DNA of 64,000 bases from Monosporascus cannonballus (taxonomy: Eukaryota; Ascomycota; Sordariomycetes; Xylariales): positions 62,001-126,000 of the forward strand of contig QJNS01000036.1 in assembly GCA_004154925.1 (NCBI GenBank), read 5' to 3'. The notes under the pieces are model-generated. The model did no database searches. It was given only the letters and a program-made list of their open reading frames with translations, and was not told the DNA's origin. This document shows, piece by piece, positions 38,152 to 46,851 of the stretch. The translations under genes were made by a program, and so were the position numbers. How positions within the stretch are numbered: the first letter of the stretch is position 1; every line of letters begins with the position of its first letter.

Positions 38152-39075
38152 TATAAGGGCTTAGTAATTTAATTAATTATTAAATCTTAGTCGTACGAGT
38201 TTATGTTAATAGGAGTATTGTAAGATTTTAAGCAATAAATACAATAATATGTTACGTTTCGTAATACCAAAAATGCGGAAATTATATTGCAAACGATTAA
38301 TATTATTAAATATTGCAAACTAAAATTATTTAAATTATGGAAATAATAAACGTATATATCCTGTATCGGCTTACTGGCTTACCACCAGTAAGTTAATGTT
38401 ACGACCCGACAAGCTCCGGTCTCAAGAAACGGTCAGTGTTACGGTTTGGGGGTACCGTACAAGCTCCAGTATATATACAGCTGTAAGCACCAGGATGATT
38501 GCCACAATTGCGATCATTCCACCAATCTTTTGAGCCCCGGTGGTGTAACGGTATGGTGCAGCCGTAACAGTCAGGCAGGGAGCACACGGGCCACCTCCCG
38601 GGTCACGTGACAGTGATCACTGCCAAGCCAGTGATCATCAGTGATCAAAAGTGATCCCAAATGATCGTGATCACCACCAACAGCGTGATCACGAGTGATC
38701 AAGCCAAGAAGGAGAAGGATATATACGCTCATTAATTCCATAGTCTAGATAGCATCAGCTTGCAATACAACATCGTTACCCAAGGCACCCTTGGTATTAC
38801 GAGACGTGACACGTTACTGTATCTATTGCTCAGATTCCCACGATACTCCTGCCAACATAAACCCGTCGACTTAAGGTTTAATAGTTGGTTAAACCACCTA
38901 GCCGTCACAGTTAATAATCCGGCTCGCTGGTTCATTACCAATGAGTTGGTAATCCGGCTCGCTGGCTTACCACTAGTGAGTTGGTGATCCATTACGTGAC
39001 TTAACCCGCTATCTTTTCTTGGCTTGTCTTTGTCGGGGACCGTTTCTGGAGGCCGTAGCCCGTTAGGTCGTAACA
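38152..39075 (-). repeat. 5' LTR of element D, split by an inverted solo LTR
   Basis: Two pieces (38152-38396 and 38910-39075) join at a GTTAA duplication to give a family-1 LTR of about 406 bp. The R-U5 piece (38152 to about 38360) is heavily RIP-mutated. The U3 piece, with ggcttaccactagtgagttgg and attacgtgac, is essentially intact up to its end gtcgtaaca at 39075. Confidence 0.75.
38397..38909 (+). mobile_element. Inverted solo LTR nested in an LTR, TSD GTTAA
   Basis: It starts tgttacgacc and ends ccgtcaca. It is flanked by GTTAA at 38392-38396 and GTTAA at 38910-38914. It is 513 bp long and shows no evident RIP. Its U3 has an array of gtgatca-like units (about 38610-38700) next to gtcacgtgac. 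A TATA-like gatatatacg lies near 38718. Its insertion post-dates the RIP that mutated the surrounding LTR. The minus-strand frame at 38732-39076 is a chance frame across LTR sequence. Confidence 0.85.
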
Positions 39076-39544
39076 CTTCGCAAATAATCCTAATCGGAAA
39101 AGCTCTTAGGGATTCGTATTGTTACTTTTCGGTGGCCCTATCGTATGGAAAGCTAATAAGCAAAATACAATCACCACCTTAAGCACGGAGGTAAAGCTGT
39201 TAGCCCTTTTACAAACCGTTAAGGAAGCCTTTTTCATACTAAGGCTATTTAAGGCTATTAAGCTAAAGCTAAACGAGAACCTAGTCATCCAAGTGGACAA
39301 TAAGCAGACGATACGGCTAGTCACTGGAAAAACAATACCCCTAATTACGAAACTAAAGTACGTTAATATCCATAATCACTGGCTTCGCGAAATCCACGCA
39401 GCAGGGAGGATGAAAATCGAATAGACGCCCACTAACGCCATAATGGCAAACGGGTTCACTAAGCCCTTAAAGCTACAATAGCATCAGCAGTTTATTCGGT
39501 TACTAAACCTTCAGGACGTTACTTCAAGGCTGAAAGAAGCCTAG
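39076..39544 (+). pseudogene. Ty1/Copia RNase H, 3' end of pol
   Basis: Starting directly at the end of element D, the plus strand encodes the C-terminal RNase H domain of a Copia polyprotein: LLFGGPIVWKANKQ, STEVKLLALLQTVKEAFF, QVDNKQTIRLV, KYVNIHNHWLRE, then after an in-frame stop at 39422-39424 MANGFTKPLK, ending at 39544. These correspond to the family motifs usually read as PISWSSKRQ, STEAEY.AL, CDNQSA, KHIDIRYHFIRE and DIFTKAL. In-frame stops, including one near 39107, make it dead. All upstream Copia sequence (gag, integrase, RT) is missing, cut at 39075. Its composition is near normal, so RIP was light. Confidence 0.85.
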
Positions 39545-39688
39545 GAAGCGTTAGTTTATCCCTGGTGTTGCCCAGCAACAGAAGGCTGTTGCTCCCGTTT
39601 CCTTCCATTCACTCGTTTTCGTTGCATCTTCCACCTTCATCCCTAGACGACCTTAAAGGTAAGGTCAGTAAAGAAGCTTTTTAACAAA

Positions 39689-39760
39689 GTTTCTGTAGTC
39701 TAGCGGTATATCGTCAAGGCCCTAACACCTAAAGACATAGGTTCAAATCCCATTAGAAGC
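39689..39760 (+). tRNA. tRNA-like sequence (probable tRNA pseudogene or SINE head)
   Basis: Its 72 nt have tRNA form: the 7-bp acceptor ends gtttctg/tagaagc pair throughout (two G-T pairs), an A-box-like tagtctagcgg follows, and a strong B box ggttcaaatcc sits in a T arm with 4 of 5 pairs. The anticodon stem does not pair, so a functional tRNA is unlikely. The putative anticodon loop ctaacac would suggest Val(AAC), but this is weak. It lies between the Copia RNase H and the Copia LTR and is continuous with undamaged sequence. Confidence 0.4.
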
Positions 39761-39916
39761 CCTTCTATCGTAGCTTTGAATGTGTCAAAGCCCCGGCGGA
39801 ATCCGTCTTTTTGTATTTATTTTCTTTTAAAGCTAACCACCACGGTATTTCCTTTTTGGGCAATTGTTCGGTATCGTGATAGCTTCAGCTGTTAGTTCCT
39901 AACAGCTGGGGGGGTG

Positions 39917-40150
39917 TGTCAGACCCAGCTGAAGTCGATCAAACAGCTAAGCCTTGGCTCTGTTTGATCAGCTACTAACTTCATGCACCCCGGGTTCCTT
40001 TTTCTCTCAGCTACAGCTGTATCTAGGTATATTTAAGGAGGGTTCACCACCCTCACTTTCTGTTGAAGACATTCTAGAGGTCAGGCAACCTTCAATATAC
40101 ACTCTTTCTTCAGTTATATGCTTCAGTGCGTGATGCAGGGTCTCACAACA
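39917..40150 (+). mobile_element. Copia 3' LTR
   Basis: It starts tgtcagaccc directly after a G-rich tract (ctgggggggtg) that would be the polypurine primer, and ends gggtctcacaaca. The ends tgt.agaccc and gggtctcaca are inverted repeats. An internal ggtatatttaagg may be the TATA box. It lies 370 bp downstream of the RNase H stop, with the tRNA-like sequence between. No second copy is seen in the window. Confidence 0.65.
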
Positions 40151-40395
40151 TAGGACTCACCAGTGTAATTTGTATCTTGCTCTCTAACATTACCCGTTGT
40201 TTTGCTTGAAACTTGCCCAGGCACATAGATGTAGGCACTAAGTGTTCCTCGGCTTCATACATCATACATCATACTACATGTATACGCATATACCGGCATA
40301 CCCATTTTAACATTGATATATTTACCGAATACATTTAAAGCAAGATTCAACTTAATATGTCTTTATTTTCCGACAGAAATCTAGTTACGATATCT
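40151..40395. other. Short intergenic stretch downstream of the SDR gene
   Basis: No gene recognised. It contains simple tcatacatcatac and atacgcatataccggcatac stretches and probably holds the 3' UTR of the minus-strand SDR gene. Confidence 0.5.
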
Positions 40396-41570
40396 TCAGT
40401 ACTGGAACTCCTGGCCAACAAGCTTTTCGCTTAATTTCCACAGCTTCTCGGCCTCCACAGAGCTAGTAGCCCAAGGTTTGATAGTGTCTTTCCAAGGATC
40501 GGCAGGACGACAGTCGAAGAGATAAGCGCCATTGTGAGCTATACACCGCTGTCAGATAATGTTCCCGTAGTTGTAACATAACGTGGCTATGAATACGCAC
40601 CACCTGCAATATCCGGATCAAAGGCCGCATACACGTAGACGGCAACTCCTTCGTCGGGTGTGGAGAATGGGACGTCCTTCAACCACCCTTGCCAGTTTCC
40701 AAGAAAGCGGTCCACCTTAACTACACGAATTCAGTTGATATTAGATCAAAAGTGCCACTAATGTCATTGGTCGGGAGAACTCACGCATTTCCGGCATCTG
40801 CACACTCCAGTCAAGGTGATCCCCTAGATGACTCGGGGTGGGCCAGGGGCCTGGGGTTAGACTATAAGCCTGCAGTTTGTGTTTGGAGCCTAGCTTCTCG
40901 GCGAGAGCAAGGGCTGTGAGTATGTTGGCTGTCTTGGACTGGCCATACGCCTGCCATCTATTGAAGGTTTCGCCATCCTGAAATGCAGTATTAAACACAT
41001 GCCGATGATGCACGTGGTGTGTAAGTATCACGAACGACTCACCCTGAAGTGGACGTCGTCAAACCGAACGGAAGAGAGCCGGTGGCCGTCGCTGCTGACC
41101 ATGACGACCCGCGGCGCGGCCGAGGCGAGAACCTTGTCCATGATGAGGTTGGTGAAGAGGAAGGGTCCGAGGTGGTTGATGGCAAGGTGGTTCTCGTGGC
41201 CTTCGGGGGAGACGCCGTATTCGATGGCCATGACGCCGGCATTGTTGCAGAGGACGTCGATGCAGGGCACGTCATCCCACCCGTTCACCGTGGCGGCGGC
41301 TGCGCGGACGTCCTTGAGCGAGCCGAGGTTGAGCTCGAGCGTGCGTGTCTTCACGTTCTCCGCCTCCAGAGCTTTGGCCGTCTCCTGCACCTTGGCCGTG
41401 TTGCGGCCGGCGAGAATCAGGAGCGCGGGCTGCGACTTGGCGATGACCTGGACGAAGACGGCACCGAGTGTCTCGGGCGAGACGCCTGTCGTAAGAACGA
41501 CCTTCCCCTTAATCTGGGACGCGTAGCGCTGGGCCAGGGAGCTGGCCGTCTTGTTCTCAGCAGCATTCAT
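40396..41570 (-). CDS. Short-chain dehydrogenase/reductase (retinol-dehydrogenase-like), 4 exons
   Basis: NAD(P)H-dependent oxidoreductase of the classical SDR fold; the substrate cannot be told from sequence. Proposed exons: 41043-41570, 40785-40977, 40601-40720 and 40396-40538, with GT..AG introns at 40978-41042, 40721-40784 and 40539-40600. Together they give 984 bp, 327 residues and TGA. The cofactor loop begins TTGVSPETLG (residues 27-36), an unusual variant of TGxxxGxG. NNAGVM is at 109-114, VSS at 158-160, and the catalytic pair is Tyr187 and Lys191 in YGQSK. The C-terminus (HNGAYLFDC, then EAEKLWKLSEKLVGQEF) is typical of the fungal retinol-dehydrogenase-like group and supports the last splice sites. 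A TATA-like tataaat lies at 41659-41665. No stop or frameshift was found, so the gene looks functional. The divergent neighbour is the GMC oxidoreductase. Confidence 0.88.
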
Positions 41571-41658
41571 GGCTCTTGGTTGACTGGTGTAACGGCGTAA
41601 TCAGAACCTGAAGAGGTGGCACACCTTCGGGTCCGAACTAACTCTACGGGCAGAGTCC

Positions 41659-41665
41659 ATTTATA
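41659..41665 (-). promoter_or_regulatory. TATA-like box of the SDR gene
   Basis: The minus-strand sequence tataaat lies about 90 bp upstream of the SDR start codon. Confidence 0.35.
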
Positions 41666-42103
41666 CGTGGAAACGAGGGTGACTGAATCCTCCTGATGTC
41701 GTATATTGGCCTCGCTTTTCATGAGGGACAATACAACATCTTGTGACTTGGGATCCATAATTACTTTGTACCGCTGCTTTGCACTGCCTGAGACACAGTC
41801 CTGTTTACTGTAGTTGCCCAAAAGGGTACATTGGCGTATTGCTAGGACGTATGCTTGGATTGGGCCAAGATCTCTCGTTAAGTCCTGTCCGCAAATTCCG
41901 GATGGGGCGACGCACAATGGCATGATGGAGCGAAACCGAAAGGTCAGTGGATTGGTCCCTGTAAGCCCCTGTACATAGTGAGCGGCGCGTCCCTATGTGA
42001 GCATGTTGCATGACCCCCACCCGGGGGCTTACAGTGGAGTTGTGAGCAGGTTGCATAACTCCCCAGCTTCCAGGACCAAAATCGAATTGGCAGTGGACCC
42101 TGT

Positions 42104-42185
42104 CAAGGTGGTTGACAAAAACATTGATAGTGTCACAGCTATGGGTGGTGGAGTGACACTATCAATATTTTTGTTAACCACCTTG
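42104..42185. mobile_element. 82-bp palindromic (foldback/MITE-like) insertion, flanking CCTGT repeats
   Basis: The arms 42104-42136 and 42153-42185 are 33-bp inverted repeats matching at 31 of 33 positions; both differences are transitions. The loop is only 16 nt. The pentamer CCTGT flanks both sides exactly (42099-42103 and 42186-42190), as expected for a target-site duplication. Each arm begins caaggtggttgac. There is no coding capacity. A transcribed hairpin is an alternative reading. Confidence 0.7.
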
Positions 42186-42808
42186 CCTGTATACCATATA
42201 GTACTCATAGTAAGCAACTACATACTGTGGTCCCATTGTCCAGGCGGCACCAACGGAAGGATCCACGGAGCCCGAAATCTGGGTTCGAAAAATCGAGTAG
42301 GTCGTTAATCGTGTTTGTAGGTAGTTACCCTATGCTCATGAGAAGGATTTAGATGTGGATGCGTTGTAGACTTTTCTATGTTAAAGGCGAATTCTGGAGG
42401 GGGAAAAAAGCGGCGACGCTGGGCATCGATATTCTGGATACCGACAGCTGAACAGGTGCCTCCTTGGCGCTTCGACAAGTGTAAGGCGGAGGTGGCATGT
42501 TAAACAACAATATGTACCATGTAGTATGTATATTAAGACATGCACACTATCCGGGCATCCCCATCCCCGACTGATACCATATTTCACGATGTCGGCCCCG
42601 GCATGATGCATGTGCCGATGTACTTTGACAATCTTCTAGTGGACACATAACTTAATAACCCGAGTCCAAGGGCGCGCGTAGCGCAGGATGAACCATTGAG
42701 CCTCTTGCATAGTCAATATTCACAGATTGGGGCACTATGTGTCTTTCTAGACTGTCCCTCCTAACTCGAATAATCCTGTTAATTTGTAAGACCAGGGTAA
42801 TAACCAAT

Positions 42809-42809
<1 letters not shown>

Positions 42810-42848
<39 letters not shown>
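42810..42848 (+). repeat. Poly(A) run of 39 bases
   Basis: Uninterrupted A39 between ccaatc and cactccccc. It could be the tail of a retroposed sequence or a simple homopolymer. No element body was recognised upstream. Confidence 0.9.
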
Positions 42849-42849
<1 letters not shown>

Positions 42850-43205
42850 ACTCCCCCACAGTGAGATAATCCATCGATATATACCCATTGGTTTATAATT
42901 TCCGTCCCTCGTTGACTCAGCTCGTGCTCGGTGAGTTCGGCCCGAGTGCAACCTCAACAACATACCGGACAGTACCTAGACCTGATCTACTGCCTTGTCC
43001 GTGTAGACGTCGAACTCACGGACCACCCATTATCAATAGAAACATTATAGCATAAAACTATAACTTTTTTTGTATGCGACAACCAGGAGAAGCATCCGGT
43101 AGGGTGGCTGTGATGGCTCTTTGAAGCCTTGACGTGGACTTGCTGGAAGGATTGTACCGTGCGGGCTGCGTGAGATGAGATAGGATTCATGTAAAATTAA
43201 AGAGT

Positions 43206-43212
43206 TATATAA
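43206..43212 (+). promoter_or_regulatory. TATA box of the GMC gene
   Basis: tatataaag lies about 131 bp upstream of the proposed ATG; a pyrimidine-rich stretch (ccttccccttct) lies just before the start codon. Confidence 0.45.
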
Positions 43213-43342
43213 AGATGAGACGGCGCCTTGACAATGGACTAACTGGCTCGCATCTCGACTTCATCGCAAAGGTCGAATACAGAAGCAAGCAGATCAGCAA
43301 CTCTCAGTTGACTGTACGAGACAACCTTCCCCTTCTGCAATC

Positions 43343-45740
43343 ATGCGTGTCAGTCTGGGCTACACGCTATTCGCTACCGCTGCAGCGGTTCATGCATTGG
43401 ATGACACCATCGGAGCCGGTCTTGACGACCAGGGTGTCACCCGCCTCTACGGCAACTCGTTTGGCCGTCCGGGATACAACGACACTTACGACTACGTGGT
43501 AAGCACAGCATGCATACCAAGACCAAACGATGTTGCGTGGTGAACAATTGAGTGCTGACCACCTGTCAAAATGGCAGGTCGTGGGAGCCGGCAATGCTGG
43601 CTGTGTTATTGCTGCGCGCCTGGCCCTCGCAGGCCATTCTGTTGCCGTGCTAGAGGCCGGAAACTTCTACGAGATCACGGACGGAAACCGCACCCAGGTT
43701 CCCGGATACAACTATATCAACACCCAGACCCACCCGCTTGGTTACACTTCGACGCCCACCTCGTGGAGTTTGTTCACCCTTCCGCAGCCAGGATATAGCA
43801 ACCGCGAGATCTACTACGGTACCGGCCAGACGTTTGGCGGGAGGTGAGCAACCACGGTAGCCGAGCGCAGAGGGATTACGGATGGCTAACCAATACATGA
43901 TAGCACGGCTTCAAACTTCTTAGCATGGGATCGGTAAGAGTTCATCTTTCTAATTTTGCAAACCAGCATGTTGCCATGGCTAACTGAGCCCCTAACTAGC
44001 GCGACAGAGGGCACCTTCACCGACAAGTGGGCCAAGGAGGTCGGCGACGACTTCTGGACGTGGGAGAATGTCTATCCCGCGTACAAGAAGAGCGTGCACT
44101 TCGCCCAGCCCGACTTCACCAAGATCGACCCGTCCCTCAACATTACCTTCGATCCGACGGCCTTCGACGACGAGGGCGGCCCGCTATGGGTGTCGTTTGG
44201 CAACAACCAGGGCCGTTCGGCCCCTCGCTGGAGGCGGCCATGGAGGCGTCGGGTTTCGAGCGGCTGCAGGACTTCGACGCGGGAAAGCTGATCGGCTACG
44301 GCACGGTAAAGGCCACCATCGACACGCGCACCGCCACCCGCTCCACCGCCGAGTCATCCTTTCTCCAGATGGCCGTCAGGGGGTCCGACACCACCAAGCT
44401 CTACCCCAATGCCCTGGCCACCCGCATCACTTTCGACGCCAATAAGAAGGCCACCGGCGTCGACGTCATGAGCAATGTTGCTACATCCACGGAGCTGACG
44501 TACCATCTGTCGGCCAACAAGGAGGTCATCGTGACCGCGGGAGTGGTGCGTGATTTAATAGCTTGGCTTGAGGGGTTCGCGAGCATGTATCGCTAACGTG
44601 TTGGCAGTGGCGCTCCCCTCAGCTCTTGATGGTTTCGGGTGTTGGTCCCGCGGATACTCTTCAGCAACACGGCATCGATGTCGTTGCCGACCTGCCAGCT
44701 GTCGGACAAGACGAATGGGTGCGTTCGCGTCGCTCCTTGATTTTGTACCAAGTCGAGACGGTCTTTGCTGACATTCTCACAGGACCAGCCAGCTTGGACA
44801 ATGATGTTCCAGGTAGGCGTCGAGACACACACGCAGTTAAACGCAGGCAACCCTGAAGTAGTGGCCAAGCAGTTGGATCTGTACCTCAACCACCAGTCCG
44901 GTATGCTCTCGGGCATCGGGGGCGGCCAGGCCACCGGTAAGAACCCACCTTCAAGATCACCCAGAAAGCCGTCTACATACTAACACACGCTCGCAGCCTT
45001 CGACAAATTCAGCGTGTCCAACCGCGCCAACTTTAGCGATTCCACCAAAGAATGGCTCGACAGCTTCCCGAGCGACTGGCCCGACGTGCAACACAGCCCG
45101 GTAGAGGCCGGGGGTGTCGACGGGGCCCCGGATGACGCATACTTCATGGTGTTCTCCGTAGGCATGCTCACGCCCAAGTCCAAGGGCAACATGACCATCT
45201 CCAGTGCCAGCATGCTCGACTCGCCCATCATCAGCCCCAACTGGTACGAGGACGAGGCCGACATCGAGATGGCCTACGCCGCCTTCCAGCGCCTGCGCGA
45301 GATCGGAAGCAACTGGGACAGCAGCGTTAACCTCGGCGAAGTCTTCCCGGGCCCCGATGTCTCCAGCAAAGACGACATCATAGAGTGGCTGCGGAATAAC
45401 TCGTTCCAGATGTCCCACGGGAGTTCGACCAGTAAGTATCTCCCAATTTGCATTGAGGCCGTGTCGGTAGGGAGGATATCGTAGCTGATTATTTTCTTTC
45501 CAGCCAAGATGGGTACAGACGAAAAGACCTCCGTTGTTGACTCCCGAAGCCGAGTCCACGGTGTCACTGGGCTTCGGGTTGGCGATGCCGCCGCCTTCCC
45601 CTTCTGTCCCCCGGGACTTCCCATGTCGGCCGTCTGTAAGTCGTGACGCCCTCCTTCGCATTTGTGGTCGTGAAACTGACTGACTTGCTATAGACATGTT
45701 TGGCGAAAAGATTGCCGAGAGCATTTTGGAAGGGAACTAA
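43343..45740 (+). CDS. Secreted GMC oxidoreductase, 9 exons, one frameshift (possible pseudogene)
   Basis: FAD-dependent GMC-family alcohol/aryl-alcohol or choline-type oxidoreductase, probably exported: an N-terminal signal peptide ends near AAVHA (residues 13-18). Exons: 43343-43498, 43578-43843, 43904-43933, 44000-44545, 44608-44718, 44783-44936, 44997-45431, 45504-45635, 45694-45740. All eight introns are GT..AG and 60-79 bp. Domains: FAD-binding VVGAGNAG at 53-60, VLEAG, GMC signature 1 (GGSTASNFLAWDR), signature 2 (WRSPQLLMVSGVGP), and the C-terminal SRVHGVTGLRV..AAAFPF block. Exon 4 loses one base at about 44213 (ggccgttcgg where a third C is expected), after which frame 2 carries the protein. 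With that base the total is 1878 bp, 625 residues. The first catalytic His (MSHG, about 562) is present, but the second, normally in PPGHP or an Asn equivalent, is Leu (PPGLP, about 605). It is either a decaying gene or one with an assembly error. Confidence 0.85.
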
Positions 45741-46487
45741 AATATCAACACGCCTAATGGAATTAGTTAACTATCCTATTTTTCTTTTGTACTTTCAAAG
45801 GCTGGCTAAGCTTTGCGATGCTCCATGTAAAATTACGTTTCATTTCTTGAGGTATATATACCATACCCCACCCCGTAACTGCACACACCCACTAGCTGCA
45901 CAGCAAAATCTCTAGGTCACCACACAATCCCTATAATTTCACTTACACGTTTCTAGATCAATATTGAAGCTATTCGTATGGGCCTTTCAGGCTTAGATAG
46001 CCCTGATGCTAGCGCGTGTGATGACGTAAGCCGGTGTTTCAGAACTTAAGGTCCGGCGGCTTTTTAGTGCTGTTCATTCCTGCCGCAACTGTGATTTTGC
46101 GTCAGCAACGATATGCTTGGTTCCTCGTCTAAGGTGAGGTCGTGGACTAGGCAAAACCAGTTACGGAATTATGCTAAAGCATATTTGGAGAAATCTTCCC
46201 CGCTGTAGAAATGCCCCTTTTCTCTATGTGATTTGCAGTTCGATAAAAAGATATTATTCAGATATTACTTAAATGATATATACGTATTTCGAAGGTTTTA
46301 ATCGAAAGCTAAGGGCCGTTAAAAAATTATAATAAAGATAACTTTATCAATTTAAGTCCAGTTACTGTATAACAAAAGCAAGCTAGAAAAAACAAAAGTT
46401 TTTAAGGTAAATTTCTAAATATAGTCTAAATAGTTTTGTTACATAGATTATCTAAAAGTTCCGCCGCTATTCGAAAATATGCCAGAC
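45741..46487. other. Downstream of GMC, nothing recognised
   Basis: Ordinary composition to about 46230, then increasingly AT-rich toward the solo LTR at 46488. No gene recognised. Confidence 0.5.
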
Positions 46488-46851
46488 TGTTATGACCCAA
46501 CATCCTTGGCGCATCCAGAAACAGTCAAGACAAGTGGAGCAGAAAGAAAGGTCACGTGACAGGATCATTGGGATCATTGCGAGATCCACGAGAGTCAGGA
46601 TTATTGAGATCATTGCGAGAGTGCAATGATCCAGGCAAAGCAATAGTAATGGTTGACATATATATACGCCCATTATTTTCCATAGTCTAGATAGCATCAG
46701 CTTGCAATAACAATTCGTTACCCAAGGCACCCTTGGTATTACGAGACGTGACACGTTACTGTATCTATTGCTCAGTTTCCCACGATACTCCTGCCAACAT
46801 AAACCCGTATGACTAAGGTTTAATAGTTGGTTAAACCCCCTAGCCGTCACA
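46488..46851 (+). mobile_element. Family-1 LTR, inverted relative to element E
   Basis: It starts tgttatgacc and ends ccgtcaca. It is little mutated throughout. U3 contains ggatcattg-type repeats (about 46560-46640) beside gtcacgtgac; a TATA-like atatatatacg lies near 46660. The flanking pentamers are CAGAC and CAGTT, so no clean target duplication. It stands where the 3' LTR of element E should be, but in the opposite orientation. Confidence 0.75.

Larger units (their letters stand above)
31656..39075 (-). mobile_element. Gypsy element D (family 1 LTRs), RIP-degraded
   Basis: Family-1 LTRs in the same orientation stand at 31656-32065 and 38152-39075; the latter contains a nested inverted solo LTR. 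Both are minus sense, in agreement with the minus-strand gag and pol between them. The net LTR lengths agree (about 410 and 406 bp). However, the two LTRs have different U3 types and the flanking pentamers (ATTAT, CTTCG) do not match, so this is probably a recombinant and not one intact insertion. It abuts truncated element C on the left and a truncated Copia element on the right. Confidence 0.7.
41571..43342. other. SDR-GMC divergent intergenic region
   Basis: 1.77 kb between two divergently oriented oxidoreductase genes. It carries promoter elements at both ends, an 82-bp palindromic insertion at 42104-42185 and a 39-bp poly(A) run at 42810-42848. Short frames here (for example 41567-41923 minus, 41997-42308 plus) have no recognisable features. 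Confidence 0.6.

Noticed and set aside
31656..39075. Element D as a single intact insertion
   Set aside because: The LTR U3 types differ and there is no matching target duplication.
38732..39076. Minus-strand 114-codon frame at 39 kb
   Set aside because: Spans the end of the nested LTR and the rest of the outer LTR; parts recur at 46467-46850, so it is repeated LTR sequence without coding meaning.
39689..39760. Functional tRNA gene
   Set aside because: The anticodon stem cannot pair; kept only as tRNA-like.
41049..41600. Plus-strand 183-codon frame over the SDR gene
   Set aside because: Antisense to SDR exon 1, which carries all expected SDR motifs and consistent splice sites; the frame is open because the exon is GC-rich.
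44205..44220. An intron as the explanation of the GMC frame change
   Set aside because: No GT donor or AG acceptor is placed so as to restore the frame without deleting conserved residues; a single missing base fits exactly.
44957..45724. Minus-strand 255-codon frame over the GMC 3' half
   Set aside because: Antisense to exons 7-9 of the GMC gene, where the plus-strand family motifs and GT..AG introns are clear.
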